Part shown: in pieces, positions 25,399 through 34,210 of the stretch
Numbering within the stretch: the first letter of the stretch is position 1
How the letters are laid out: every line of letters starts with the position of its first letter
Origin: Candidatus Scalindua sp. SCAELEC01
GTDB lineage: Bacteria; Planctomycetota; Brocadiia; Brocadiales; Scalinduaceae
Length of the DNA stretch: 55,101 bases
Direction: 5' to 3'
Assembly (NCBI GenBank): GCA_004282745.1
Contig: SHMT01000033.1
Coordinates: forward strand, 1 to 55,101
Notes under the pieces: generated by a model
What the model saw: the letters and a program-made list of their open reading frames with translations, nothing else
What the model was told of the DNA's origin: nothing
Database searches by the model: none
Position numbers and translations under genes: made by a program

Positions 25399-25830
25399 AT
25401 GAAAAACGGCATTTATCATCTCATTATAAGATTTCCGAAGAAAAAAATGATTCAAGTGGGTCGGCTAGGAGCATTTCTCTTTCCGAAAGGGTTTTATGTC
25501 TACACGGGAAGTGCTCAGACGAATCTTGGGAAGAGAATTTCGAGACATCTTTCGAAGGAGAAGAAACTACACTGGCACATAGACTATTTATTACAATTTG
25601 GAGAAATCGTGAGTGTCTTAACCATTGACGGAGTGAAAAACAGGGAGTGTGTCTGTAGTGATAAGATAGCGCTAACTTTAGGTGGAAGAGCGGTTGTAGA
25701 GAAATTTGGTTCGTCAGACTGTAGATGTAAGACCCACCTCTATTTCTTTGAACATACACCAAAAATAGATAGTATGCTGCAGGGATTCCCCAAATATAAA
25801 GTAGTAAAAAAAGGGAATTTTACGGGATAA
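25399..25830 (+). CDS. GIY-YIG nuclease-family protein (DUF123)
   Basis: 143 residues of the DUF123 branch of the GIY-YIG fold: GIYHLIIRFPK near the start in place of GIY, FPKGFYVYTGSA as the second core strand, RISRHLSKEKKLHWHIDYLL, and the cysteine-containing SSDCRCKTHLYFF end. The open frame begins at 25312 inside a family B fragment, so ATG 25399 is chosen. Related proteins are found alone or fused to endonuclease III; biochemical role uncertain. Confidence 0.78.
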   Translation: MKNGIYHLIIRFPKKKMIQVGRLGAFLFPKGFYVYTGSAQTNLGKRISRHLSKEKKLHWHIDYLLQFGEIVSVLTIDGVKNRECVCSDKIALTLGGRAVVEKFGSSDCRCKTHLYFFEHTPKIDSMLQGFPKYKVVKKGNFTG

Positions 25831-25847
25831 GAGGAGTGTTTTTATAG

Positions 25848-25892
25848 GCAACAGGCTATCTTAGAATGTTAGTTCCTGAGACAGCCTGTTGC
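25848..25892. terminator. Hairpin between convergent genes
   Basis: GCAACAGGCT pairs with AGCCTGTTGC across a 25-base loop, placed between the convergent GIY-YIG and FKBP genes. Likely a shared transcription terminator. Confidence 0.5.
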
Positions 25893-25928
25893 TTTATACA
25901 TTACCTTAAGACAGATATGATTATTATC

Positions 25929-26669
25929 CTATTCGGATACGTCTGTTGCTTTGGCTGATTTCTCCATCTCCTTGATTCCAACTACGGTAACATCGAAATA
26001 GAGAGTTTGTCCTGCTAAACGATGGTTGAAATTGAGGATAACCGTATCTTCCTTAATTTCTGCTACCCAGGCCTGTACAACTTTCCCACTGGCATTTTGA
26101 CCTTGGAGAGGTGTTCCAACTTTTAAGGCATCCGGTGGTACTTTATCTTTACTGATCTCTCGATACTTTTCTGGATCAATCGATCCATATCCATGGTCAG
26201 ACGTAACAACAACGTGTTTGCTCTCCCCAACCTTCATGCCGGCCAAAGCTGTTTCTAGTCCCGGAATAATGTCATTGGATCCATAGACGAAGTTTAGGGG
26301 GTCTTTCCCTACGTTGGAATCCTGTACTGATTTGTCCTCCAGCATGAGAGTATATTCAATGGAAATTATTTTGTCAGATGATACCGTTAATTCATTATCG
26401 CCAGGCGTTTCTAACTTTGTGGTCTCATCATTTTTTTTATGAGATTCAGATTCTGTCGCGGCAATCGCTTTCCCTATCTCCGTCTCCATGGTGGTGGCCG
26501 CTTCTTTATGGGCATCGGCTGCCGGTTGAGCGGCCTCTTCTAAATGAGCTTTTGCTGCATTGGTAGCCTCATGTTCATGGTGAGACTCTGCATAAACGAC
26601 CGTCGTACCCAAAAGGGCACAAAATATTGAACCTGTAGCTATCCACTTCTTCACAGCACATAATTTCAT
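25929..26669 (-). CDS. Exported SlyD-like FKBP peptidyl-prolyl isomerase
   Basis: 246 residues. Signal peptide to about VVYA|ESHH, then an Ala/Glu/His-rich linker of about 70 residues, then a SlyD-type FKBP domain: IEYTLMLEDKSVQDSN, PLNFVYGSNDIIPGLETALAGMKVGE, the inserted-flap region around SDHGYGSIDPEKY, and ILNFNHRLAGQTLYFDVTVVGI. SlyD proteins combine prolyl isomerase and chaperone activity; a periplasmic or paryphoplasmic form with a His-rich linker could also bind metal. AAGGAAAATTTG before ATG 26669 decides the start over the upstream TTG. Confidence 0.85.
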   Translation of the reverse strand: MKLCAVKKWIATGSIFCALLGTTVVYAESHHEHEATNAAKAHLEEAAQPAADAHKEAATTMETEIGKAIAATESESHKKNDETTKLETPGDNELTVSSDKIISIEYTLMLEDKSVQDSNVGKDPLNFVYGSNDIIPGLETALAGMKVGESKHVVVTSDHGYGSIDPEKYREISKDKVPPDALKVGTPLQGQNASGKVVQAWVAEIKEDTVILNFNHRLAGQTLYFDVTVVGIKEMEKSAKATDVSE

Positions 26670-26697
26670 CAAATTTTCCTTCCTTAAAATAGTAGTT

Positions 26698-26940
26698 ATT
26701 AGGGTCCGAGAAAAAATAACTTTTCAGTTTATCGCACGTCCGAACGGCACTCGCCGAGTGGGGCGCCCAGGTTTGGGCTCAATTTAGTCGATCTGATCAG
26801 GCTGAAACGCAAGCGTAACCTAAGCTATACTGAGGGTTTAGCACGTGAAGATCGGATAAAAATAGCCTGAATAGTGAGGTGGCCGAACGGTACATTCGGG
26901 CAGACGAGAAGATAAAATTATTTTTTCTCGAACCCTTAAA
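26698..26940. repeat. Family C related element with long inverted ends
   Basis: Ends TTAGGGTCCGAGAAAAAATA and, in reverse, TTAAGGGTTCGAGAAAAAAT. The interior differs from the 12-kb copy but has the same plan, with CGTCCGAACGGC and GCCGAACGGTAC segments. No gene; the remainder of 26670-27179 shows nothing else. Confidence 0.6.
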
Positions 26941-27179
26941 TTGGCAGGAAAAGATCAATGAGCGGTGTCGTCCAACCCATATATACATTTCCAGCGACTA
27001 ATTCTACATCCTATTACCTTGATATGCTATCTCTCTTTATGATAAATTGCAAGAAAAAAGTAAGATATGCATTGTAAGAGGAGGACCCCAAGGAGTAATT
27101 TTTTGTATTTTTTCTTGATCTCGATACTATTTTTGTATAATGACCCTGTCTGCCCTACATGTCGTTCAGGCGGGCCATT

Positions 27180-27248
27180 ATCCCCGGACAAAAGGCGCCG
27201 AGGACTTTACTCGCTCAATTGATCTCTGATTTTATCCAAAAACCATAA
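27180..27248 (-). repeat. Family B partial copy upstream of waaA
   Basis: Read in reverse it gives ATTATGGTTTTTGGATAAAA, then GAGCGAGTAAAGTCCTCGG and GCCTTTTGTCCGGGGATA, matching about 50472-50542. It runs up to the waaA start codon, so it forms the immediate leader of that gene. Confidence 0.6.
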
Positions 27249-28543
27249 TGGGGTTATTATTAGATAGTATATACATAGGATTATCCTTGCTTATATCGCC
27301 ATGGATAGCATACCTGGTTATTTTCAAAAAGAAATTTCGGCAGGGAATTTGGGACCGCCTGGGATTTTGTTCCCTTACAGAGTCACAACAAGAGACGATA
27401 TGGATCCACGGGTCTTCGGTAGGCGAGATCATGCTGCTCAAACCCTTAATAAGTCATCTGGAGAGAGAATTACCCGGTATACCGTTCGTCATCACCGCTT
27501 TTACCTCAACGGGAAAACTCGCTGCTCAGAAGTCTTTTCCCAAGCACAAGGTGTTCTCTTTTCCACTTGATCTATCGTTTATTGTAAACAGGTACTTCAG
27601 ACGGTTAAAACCGAGACTGCTCATTATCTTTGAATCGGAATTTTGGCCTAATTTTATCTGTTCTGCCCATGCAAAGAAGATCCCTGTTGTTCTCCTGAAT
27701 GGGAAAATGTCCGAGAAATCTCTCTCCCTGTATAGAAAAACACTCTTTTTTAGGAGAGTACTGACTAAGATATCCGTTTTGGCGGTGCAGAACGAAGAAT
27801 ACGAAAGGCGTTTCCGTTTACTTGGAATTCCTGAATCCAAAATAGTAACTACGGGTAATATGAAATACGACTTGGTATTTGATCACCATAATGAGACGAA
27901 GGCTTTCTTGAGAAAGAAATTTGGTTATCCTCATAAAAAGCTCATACTGATTGGAGGCAGCACTCACTCTGGTGAGGATGAAGCACTTATGTACGCCTTC
28001 AGTAGATTAAGAGAAGAGGACTGTAATTTGGAATTAATCATAGTGCCCCGTTACCCAGAAAATGTTACCGATATTGAAAAGGTTGTTAAGGGTTTTCAAT
28101 ATGTACCGCTGAGAAAGACTTTTCTTGATAAACAGGAGATCAAGAGTATGGATGATTTTTTAAACAGCGTACTCATAGTAGACACCATAGGAGAATTAAA
28201 TTCGATGTATCGTATTGCAGATATAGCCTATGTCGGAGGAAGTCTGTTTTACCGGGGAAGTAATAAGGGAGGTCACAATATGGTGGAACCGGCAATTCTC
28301 GGTGTGGCCATACTGTTTGGACCTTATAATTCAGCATTTCGGGATACGGTCAATGACCTGATGAAGGCAGAAGCGGCCATAATGGTACGCGATAGGGAAG
28401 AGTTGTATAGCGAATTAAAGGAGTTATTACGCAACCCTGAAAGAGTATCACGTTTAGGGGAATCTGCTCGTGCTGTTATTGAAAACAACCAAGGTGCAAC
28501 CAAGCGTAATCTTGAGCTGTTACGCCCCTACTTGGATCCTTAA
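27248..28543 (+). CDS. waaA: 3-deoxy-D-manno-octulosonic acid (Kdo) transferase
   Basis: Adds Kdo to lipid A precursor at the inner membrane. 431 residues, full length, GT30 family. N-terminal membrane helix, then IWIHGSSVGEI (catalytic Glu of GEI/E segment), FVITAFTSTGK, FESEFWPNFI, LLNGKMSEKS, and in the second domain IVPRYPE, DTIGELNSMYRIADIAYVGGSL and GGHNMVEPA. The start is right after a family B fragment with no Shine-Dalgarno. It converges with kdsA, giving a small Kdo cluster and showing the organism makes Kdo-type lipid A. Confidence 0.94.
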   Translation: MGLLLDSIYIGLSLLISPWIAYLVIFKKKFRQGIWDRLGFCSLTESQQETIWIHGSSVGEIMLLKPLISHLERELPGIPFVITAFTSTGKLAAQKSFPKHKVFSFPLDLSFIVNRYFRRLKPRLLIIFESEFWPNFICSAHAKKIPVVLLNGKMSEKSLSLYRKTLFFRRVLTKISVLAVQNEEYERRFRLLGIPESKIVTTGNMKYDLVFDHHNETKAFLRKKFGYPHKKLILIGGSTHSGEDEALMYAFSRLREEDCNLELIIVPRYPENVTDIEKVVKGFQYVPLRKTFLDKQEIKSMDDFLNSVLIVDTIGELNSMYRIADIAYVGGSLFYRGSNKGGHNMVEPAILGVAILFGPYNSAFRDTVNDLMKAEAAIMVRDREELYSELKELLRNPERVSRLGESARAVIENNQGATKRNLELLRPYLDP

Positions 28544-28791
28544 TGAAAATTTTTTGACCATTTCTGGCAAAATACTTTTTGACAGTTTTTCAGGTCGTCA
28601 ATTAAGCACCAAATAATAAATTCCAAATAACAAATAAATCCCAATGCAAAAAACTCAATTTTCAAAAACTGATTCTGGTAATTCGTACATTGTTATACTG
28701 ATATTTATTTGAAATTTGAGGTTTGAGTTTTGTGATTTATTAACTCCTGTTCGGTTCTGGCTAGTCCGGGTTAGGGGAATAACAGATTTGT
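28544..28791. other. Gap with AT-rich dispersed repeat
   Basis: AAGCACCAAATAATAAATTC, then CAAATAACAAATAAATCCC, is a common type of AT-rich dispersed repeat, partly shared with 8520-8640. No gene. Confidence 0.4.
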
Positions 28792-29619
28792 TTACAGGTT
28801 CTTCACCACGGAGTGAATTTCCATGAGAGGCCGTACAAATCCCTCTAACTCTTCAATTTGTATTTGACTTGCAGCATCACACCTGGCATTTGGTGGATCA
28901 GGATGGGTCTCAATAAACAGTCCATCTATACCCGCTGCCACACCAGATCGGGCGATAACGGGTAAAAATTCTCTGGTACCGCCTTGAGGGTCTGCACTCG
29001 GTATACCATACCGCCTGATACAATGGGTAATATCGAAGATAACGGGATATCCAATCCTGTTTAAATGGTAGAAACTCCTGGGGTCTACAACAAGATCATT
29101 ATATCCAAAGGTGTAACCACGTTCAGTCAATAGGATGTTAGTTGAACCTGCTTCTTCAACCTTTTGTACGGGTTTGATCATATTTTCCGGCGCGAGAAAT
29201 TGGCCATGCTTTATGTTGATGGGTTTGTTTGTCTTTGCCGCGAGAATAATGAGCTCCGTCTGCATGCACAAATATGCAGGAATTTGAATAATATCAAGGA
29301 CTTCACTTGCCTCATCAATCTGCTGGGGATAGTGTACGTCTGAAATAACGGGTATTCTAAATTCCCGTTTAATCTTCTCTAAGATACGCAATCCCTTTTC
29401 AATACCCGGACCGACATAATGGCTGAGAGAGCTTCGATTATCTTTTTGAAAAGAGGACTTGAAGATGAGGGGGATACGTAATTTATTGGTTATGGTCTTC
29501 AGAATCTCAGCGGTCTTTAACATGAGAGATTCTTCCTCGATGACACATGGTCCTGAAATAAGAAATAGTTCATCTGAACCACATTCTATATTTCCAACCT
29601 TGACAATTCTTTGTGACAT
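28792..29619 (-). CDS. kdsA: Kdo-8-phosphate synthase
   Basis: Condenses PEP with D-arabinose 5-phosphate to Kdo-8-P. 275 residues, full length. Family text: FLISGPCVIEEE, FKSSFQKDNRSSLSHYVGPGIEKGL, VISDVHYP, DIIQIPAYLCMQTELI, NIKHGQFLAPENM, FDITHCIRRYG... and GLFIETHPDPPNARCDAASQ. It lies 45 bases downstream of the transaldolase-CBS gene on the same strand and probably shares its transcript, which ties that gene to Kdo supply. Confidence 0.95.
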   Translation of the reverse strand: MSQRIVKVGNIECGSDELFLISGPCVIEEESLMLKTAEILKTITNKLRIPLIFKSSFQKDNRSSLSHYVGPGIEKGLRILEKIKREFRIPVISDVHYPQQIDEASEVLDIIQIPAYLCMQTELIILAAKTNKPINIKHGQFLAPENMIKPVQKVEEAGSTNILLTERGYTFGYNDLVVDPRSFYHLNRIGYPVIFDITHCIRRYGIPSADPQGGTREFLPVIARSGVAAGIDGLFIETHPDPPNARCDAASQIQIEELEGFVRPLMEIHSVVKNL

Positions 29620-29664
29620 ATAGTAACACCTGATAAGACAGTGATGTAAGGCTCTCGTGAACCC

Positions 29665-30687
29665 TTATCCGATAAGGCCCATTTTTACAAAATCCTGAAT
29701 ATCCAACATTCCCAAAGGTTGTTCATTTTCAACGACAATTATATTGTCAATCTGGTTCTCTTTAAAAATCTTTACGGCTTCATAAAGGAGTGCGTCTATA
29801 TTGATCAGCACACTTTTCTTGTACTCGAAATCTGACATCCTCTTACTGGTAATACTTTTACCTTCTACCCTTAAATGCCTGCGAAGGTCACCATCAGTAA
29901 AAATTCCGAGAAGGTGGTTGTTGTCATCAACCACAGATACTGCGCCAAGTTTTGATTCTGTCATTTTCACTATTGCATCCATGATGGAATCAGACGATTT
30001 GCAGACAGGGTTTTCTGCTCTTATGACGTCGCTTACTTTCAAGGTCATGAGCTTGGTATGCTCATAAAACTGTTCAATACCAAGAGTGGTCAGTGTGTTT
30101 TCCGTCAGTCTTTTGAAGACGCTCCAGGGGATGGTACATGCATGCGCACCCAATAGGATAGCCTGCCTTACGTGCTCAGGGTGACGAACGGAAGATACCA
30201 TGACTTTCGTAGGATAGTTGTAGCGTTCAACCATATTGATGGACTGTTCGATAAGGGCCATAGCATCATGTCCCTGATCGTGCAATCGACCTACCAGTGG
30301 GCAAATATAAGTAGCACCTGCATTTGCTGCCATATATGCTTGGTTGAGCGTGTAAATGAGATGGAGGTTGACCTGATGGCCTGCATTAACAAGAGACCGG
30401 CAGGCCTTGATGCCCTGATCGAAGACGGGGATCTTAAATACCGGTCTGTTTTTTAGCGGGAGTGTAAGGATCCTGTTTGCCTCGGCAATGGTCTCTTCAT
30501 AGCTCTCACCCAAGGCTTCTACATGCAGCATGGGAACCATACCCGATAGTTTTACTATTGCCCCATCAACGTCAGCTATGCCATGCCTGTGCATAAAGGT
30601 TGGCGTTGTTGTTAATCCCGCAAAAACTCCTATACCAAATGCTTCTTCTATCTCAGAAAAATCAACAGAATCCAAAAATAGTTCCAT
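29665..30687 (-). CDS. Transaldolase-family domain fused to a KdsD-type CBS pair
   Basis: 340 residues. Residues 1-215 are a short transaldolase/fructose-6-phosphate aldolase (TalC/FSA-like) barrel: MELFLDSVDFSEIEEAFG, GLTTTPTFM, and the Schiff-base Lys85 in FKIPVF. Residues about 216-340 are two CBS domains carrying LGIFTDGDLRRHL and ending PLGMLDIQDFVKMGLIG, the pattern of the C-terminal half of arabinose-5-phosphate isomerase (KdsD/KpsF), where a SIS domain normally precedes it. It stands directly upstream of kdsA. I infer a role in making or channelling a Kdo precursor, possibly D-arabinose 5-phosphate by an aldol reaction. AAGAGGATAC precedes ATG 30687. Confidence 0.85.
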   Translation of the reverse strand: MELFLDSVDFSEIEEAFGIGVFAGLTTTPTFMHRHGIADVDGAIVKLSGMVPMLHVEALGESYEETIAEANRILTLPLKNRPVFKIPVFDQGIKACRSLVNAGHQVNLHLIYTLNQAYMAANAGATYICPLVGRLHDQGHDAMALIEQSINMVERYNYPTKVMVSSVRHPEHVRQAILLGAHACTIPWSVFKRLTENTLTTLGIEQFYEHTKLMTLKVSDVIRAENPVCKSSDSIMDAIVKMTESKLGAVSVVDDNNHLLGIFTDGDLRRHLRVEGKSITSKRMSDFEYKKSVLINIDALLYEAVKIFKENQIDNIIVVENEQPLGMLDIQDFVKMGLIG

Positions 30688-30900
30688 GTATCCTCTTATC
30701 CTTTATTACCGTCAAACGAGTATGACTGAAAATTATATTGTATTAATACGTTTGAAAAAGTTGCATCACAATCCGCCTATTCAGTATGAGTGGAAGTGGT
30801 GATAATATTAAAGTCTTCCATCTGATTTGGCAAGATATTTCTCAAATATATATTGTTGTAATTAAGATTACCAACTATATAATAATTACCCATTGATGAA

Positions 30901-31055
30901 CAGTGTTTGAACGAAAACTCCCCATCTACTGCGTTGAGGTAATAATTTCGTAATCCTCAAGTACTTGAGTCCCCGTACGTTCCGGTTACGAAATCATTAC
31001 GAGCCTTGTATCTGGGAACTTTTGGTTCAACCACTGGGTTTCCGTTCAAACACTA
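30901..31055 (+). repeat. Family A element, 155-bp variant
   Basis: CAGTGTTTGAACGAAAACTC at the left, TTTCCGTTCAAACACTA at the right. It carries a six-base longer centre (GTACTTGAGTCCCCGTACG) and CAACCACTGGG in the right arm. It lies just before the orphan gene at 31076. Confidence 0.85.
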
Positions 31056-31075
31056 ATTAAAGGGTAGAGACAGGT

Positions 31076-31984
31076 ATGACTGACAGCAACACAGAAGAGA
31101 GTATGAAAGCTTCTATTATTAAGGAGTTTATCGAAAGGATAACAAGAGGTAAACAAGAACACACGTACCGTTTTTTTGAACTATTTTCAGCACGAGGATT
31201 CCAATTGGATTATGATGCTGTTTCCGGGAAGGTACGGCTGAGTAACGATTCTCACATTGAGGATGGTGATTTTCTCAAGATACTGCAAAATATAAATTAC
31301 AAAAAGCTCTGTACAAAATCTCATGAAGATTCGATTGATAAGGATATCGGAAAGCCGAGCAGAGAGGGGAGCCGCCATACTCTCTTTGATACGATTGACA
31401 CCCAACAATTTGATATTGATAATAAAGAATATGTGTCGGAACTCTTTATGAATCAAATTCCCGTTGACCAATTTCGTTTGAATTGGGAACGGGACTGGTT
31501 TGGCAAGTTTGAACAATTTAAAAAAGTGGAGCATCTGCCCAAAGTTCGTGTATATGATCTAGAGCCATTCATCGCACGTTTAGTGAAAGCAGTTTCTGCT
31601 ATAGGTATATCCTCGTGGTCCTCGTGCGAAGGCCATTGGGGTGAACCGGCATTTATCAATTTTGATAGAAAATATCACCGTATTTGGTTTCAGACACTAC
31701 TGAATCAATTTATTAGTAAGAAACTTCACTTGGTATGCAAATGGGATTGGTGGGAAAATCGTTGCACAATCAGTAGTCCGAGTAAGGACCTTTTAGAATT
31801 ATACTTAGAAATCCAGGAAGTAGCCCGGCTTATTTATAAGTCTAGGGACTTTTTAAGAAACATAAAAAAAGAGTGTTGTGCTCTTATGACAGACAAACAG
31901 AAGAGTATGAATAAGAAAGATCTGCTTTGTACATTTGAGGGTCTATTTGAAAATTGCAGAACCCTCCTTAACACAAATATTTAG
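31076..31984 (+). CDS. Orphan hypothetical protein
   Basis: 302 residues, no family recognised. Soluble, no signal peptide. The best-defined segment is in the middle: an Asp/Glu-rich helix, then SAIGISSWSSCEGHWGEP followed by INFDRKYHRIWF, in which the Cys, Glu, His and Trp residues could form a binding or catalytic site; and CKWDWWENRCTISSP after it. The C-terminus is helical and basic. It is flanked by two family A copies, and the second supplies its TAG stop. A GACAGG-like ribosome site precedes ATG 31076. Confidence 0.6.
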   Translation: MTDSNTEESMKASIIKEFIERITRGKQEHTYRFFELFSARGFQLDYDAVSGKVRLSNDSHIEDGDFLKILQNINYKKLCTKSHEDSIDKDIGKPSREGSRHTLFDTIDTQQFDIDNKEYVSELFMNQIPVDQFRLNWERDWFGKFEQFKKVEHLPKVRVYDLEPFIARLVKAVSAIGISSWSSCEGHWGEPAFINFDRKYHRIWFQTLLNQFISKKLHLVCKWDWWENRCTISSPSKDLLELYLEIQEVARLIYKSRDFLRNIKKECCALMTDKQKSMNKKDLLCTFEGLFENCRTLLNTNI

Positions 31985-32130
31985 TGTTTGAACGAAAACT
32001 ACCCATCTACGGCGTTGCCGTAATAATTCCGTAATCCTCACGTACTTGAGTACGCTCCGGTTACGTAATTATTTCGCGCCTTGTACCTGGGCAGTTTTGG
32101 TTCAAACACTGGGTTTTCGTTCACTCACTA
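31982..32130 (+). repeat. Family A element, full 149-bp copy
   Basis: TAGTGTTTGAACGAAAACTA at the left, GTTTTCGTTCACTCACTA at the right. Its first three bases are the stop codon of the orphan gene. If the copy and one TA are removed, the frame would run four codons further to TAA. Confidence 0.88.
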
Positions 32131-32226
32131 TTTAAAGAAATAACCAATGTTATCCGCGCTTTATAATAGCCTCATGAGAAACAGCATGGAAGCCATACAT
32201 TTTTAAAACTTCATTTTAAATACACC

Positions 32227-32898
32227 ATGATGAAATATGGATTTATAACCCTGGGAGTTCTTTTCTGTCTGCATTCATTCACACAATCGATCTATGGTAA
32301 GGTAACGTATAAAAATTTTCGTGAGTATTCTGAATTTAACGAAGTTGTCAATCCAAAAAACTTTAAGCCGGAGATTCTAAATGCAGCCATTTTTTTTGCT
32401 ACTAACGAAATTCGGTCTAAAAAGAGATTGTCCATATTAGACTACCACCCCTTACTTGAAGCTGCCGCAACGCTTCATTCAGAAGAAATGGTCAACAAGA
32501 ATTTCTTCGGTCACACGAATAAAAAAAATAAACGCTTAGAAGAACCGGAAGATCGCGCTAAAGTTGCCGGAATTGTAAATGCCAGCATTGCCGAAAATGT
32601 AATGGAAGGGTTTATTATTAATTACAAATCTGGAGATAAAGTGGTAGCCCAGGGCCCCGGCGAATTTTCAAAACAAAATTCAAACCAGCTGTTACCGGCT
32701 CACACCTATTTAACACTAGCTGATCAATTACTTGCAAATTGGATGAATTCTAAAGGTCATCGAGCCAACATACTGTCAAACAAAGCAGTTCAGCTTGGTT
32801 GTGGTACCGCTTTCTACAAAATGCAAAATTTTAATGATATGCCGGCAGTCAAAGCAACTCAAAACTTCCAATGGTTCCATAAGGTAAAGTCCAGGTAA
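32227..32898 (+). CDS. Exported CAP/SCP-domain protein
   Basis: 223 residues with an N-terminal signal peptide (cleavage near IYG). The CAP fold is seen in FFATNEIRSKKRLSILDYHPLLEAAATLHSEEM, FFGHTN, ASIAENV (His/Glu of the CAP cavity), LADQLLANWMNSKGHRANILSNKAVQLGCGTAF. Bacterial CAP proteins are secreted, and their roles are poorly known. It is bracketed by family A copies on both sides, so it is probably transcribed alone. Confidence 0.82.
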   Translation: MMKYGFITLGVLFCLHSFTQSIYGKVTYKNFREYSEFNEVVNPKNFKPEILNAAIFFATNEIRSKKRLSILDYHPLLEAAATLHSEEMVNKNFFGHTNKKNKRLEEPEDRAKVAGIVNASIAENVMEGFIINYKSGDKVVAQGPGEFSKQNSNQLLPAHTYLTLADQLLANWMNSKGHRANILSNKAVQLGCGTAFYKMQNFNDMPAVKATQNFQWFHKVKSR

Positions 32899-32987
32899 TG
32901 CTCTTCCAACGGCAATGAGAATATTCAGAGACCATGCCGATGCATTTAGCACTGGTTCTTAGTGTTTCCCCTGCCTTAAACGGTAGT

Positions 32988-33136
32988 TAGTGTTTGAACG
33001 AAAACTACCCATCTACTGCGTTGCTGCAATAATTTCGCAATCCTCAAGTACAATGGTACGTTCCGGTTACGAAATTATTACGCGCCTTGTACCTAAGCAC
33101 TTTTCATTCAAACACAGGGTTTTCGTTCAGACACTA
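32988..33136 (+). repeat. Family A element, full 149-bp copy
   Basis: Canonical ends TAGTGTTTGAACGAAAACTA and GTTTTCGTTCAGACACTA. The adjacent TATACTCATCTCATAATGG at 33138 begins a tiny family B copy that ends TTTTAGTAT at about 33166. Confidence 0.9.
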
Positions 33137-33227
33137 GTTATACTCATCTCATAATGGTTTTAGTATGCATAGTGTTATTTTCCCTGAATTCATTTTGGTG
33201 CAACCCGGACTAAATCTTTGCCTATAG

Positions 33228-33506
33228 TCAGAAACTTTTGATCATGCACAAGGTTTTAGAGCTTCCTAACATTCTCCGCTTATGTATACCCATCAAAAAA
33301 AACAACTGAAAAGAACGATTCAGGGCAGAAAGACACTTGAATTTTGTTAGCAATTTTACTACTATCACAAAATCTCTATAAAGTAATTTCCTAACATCAT
33401 CTCTTGGCATCCAATGGATAAGATCAATCAGAAGGATTAATCTGTTTATTTTTATGAGATAGTAACCAGAACGTAAATGAGCGTAAATGTGCGTTCGGGC
33501 AGGCAA
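33228..33506 (-). CDS. Hypothetical ORF, probably a gene remnant
   Basis: 92 codons, of which the last 60 (IHWMPRDDVRKLLYRDFVIV, then LLTKFKCLSALNRSFQ, ending HKRRMLGS...) look like genuine protein while the first 25 come from a family C-like repeat. Family not recognised. Likely the C-terminal remnant of a larger gene. Confidence 0.3.
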   Translation of the reverse strand: MPARTHIYAHLRSGYYLIKINRLILLIDLIHWMPRDDVRKLLYRDFVIVVKLLTKFKCLSALNRSFQLFFLMGIHKRRMLGSSKTLCMIKSF

Positions 33507-33538
33507 GAAGTAGAGTTATTATTTCTCGACCCTTTAAT
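33485..33538. repeat. Family C half element
   Basis: GCGTTCGGGCAGGCAAGAAG, then TTATTATTTCTCGACCCTTTAA, matches the right end of the 26698-26940 copy. No left end seen. Confidence 0.5.
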
Positions 33539-33544
33539 TAAGTT

Positions 33545-33657
33545 TATACTCATTTCATAATGGTTTTCGGATAAAATCCGAGAAAAAACGGAGCGAGTAT
33601 AACTGCAACCAAGATTTGGTTTTCAGTAAAGCCGAAAACCAAATCGGTTTTAGTATA
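33545..33657. repeat. Family B, 113-bp variant
   Basis: Begins TATACTCATTTCATAATGG, contains TTCGGATAAAATCCGAG and GGAGCGAGTATAACTGCAAC, and ends CCAAATCGGTTTTAGTATA. Same variant type as 52354-52501. It lies directly upstream of the next gene. Confidence 0.75.
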
Positions 33658-33682
33658 CAATTACAATTTGACAAATGAGACC

Positions 33683-34210
33683 ATGAGTAATACTGTTCAC
33701 GCAAAAGAGATCTTTACAAGGTTTAAGAATGAAGACTTTTATTTGATTGATGAGACAATTGGGCTATTCGATGTTACCGTAGCGATGAAGGCAATGTTCA
33801 AGAGTTCCTGGTTTACGACTGATCAAATGAATGTGTTTGTAATTATGGGGATGTCAGACAGGGTGTCCAAGGAGACCATTTCCTCTTTTTCAAAGACCGC
33901 ACTGGATTACGTAAAAAGAAATAAAAAAAAGCTCCCAAAAACCATGAAAAGCGTTCTATTCTGCTTTTCCCTCCTGATCTCACCGGTTATTGAGGATGAA
34001 GCACGACAATGGGTTATGCAAAAACCTCCCAACCATTTCAGACTGTTTGAGATGCCCCTCTTATTGGATTCACATAATAACACCTTGTTCTCTTATCGGA
34101 AAACTGTCGGGAGGCAGTCGAGTCATTACCGGTTTTTGCAGGAGTTGGTTCAAAAGTATTTTGTTGGTGAGTTGTCATGTGGAATTGAACGGCTTTTTAC
34201 GACGGATTGA
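33683..34210 (+). CDS. Hypothetical protein
   Basis: About 175 residues from ATG 33683 (a TTG at 33668 is also in frame). No recognised family. Mixed alpha/beta text, with a central hydrophobic stretch (SVLFCFSLLISPVI) that could be a buried strand-helix or a membrane helix. The 3' end overlaps the convergent yaiI-like gene by 36 bases. No partner; upstream is a family B element. Confidence 0.5.
   Translation: MSNTVHAKEIFTRFKNEDFYLIDETIGLFDVTVAMKAMFKSSWFTTDQMNVFVIMGMSDRVSKETISSFSKTALDYVKRNKKKLPKTMKSVLFCFSLLISPVIEDEARQWVMQKPPNHFRLFEMPLLLDSHNNTLFSYRKTVGRQSSHYRFLQELVQKYFVGELSCGIERLFTTD

Noticed and set aside
29665-30687. Plain housekeeping transaldolase (tal)
   Set aside because: The barrel is of the short FSA/TalC type and carries a KdsD-like CBS pair beside kdsA; a simple tal call would hide this.
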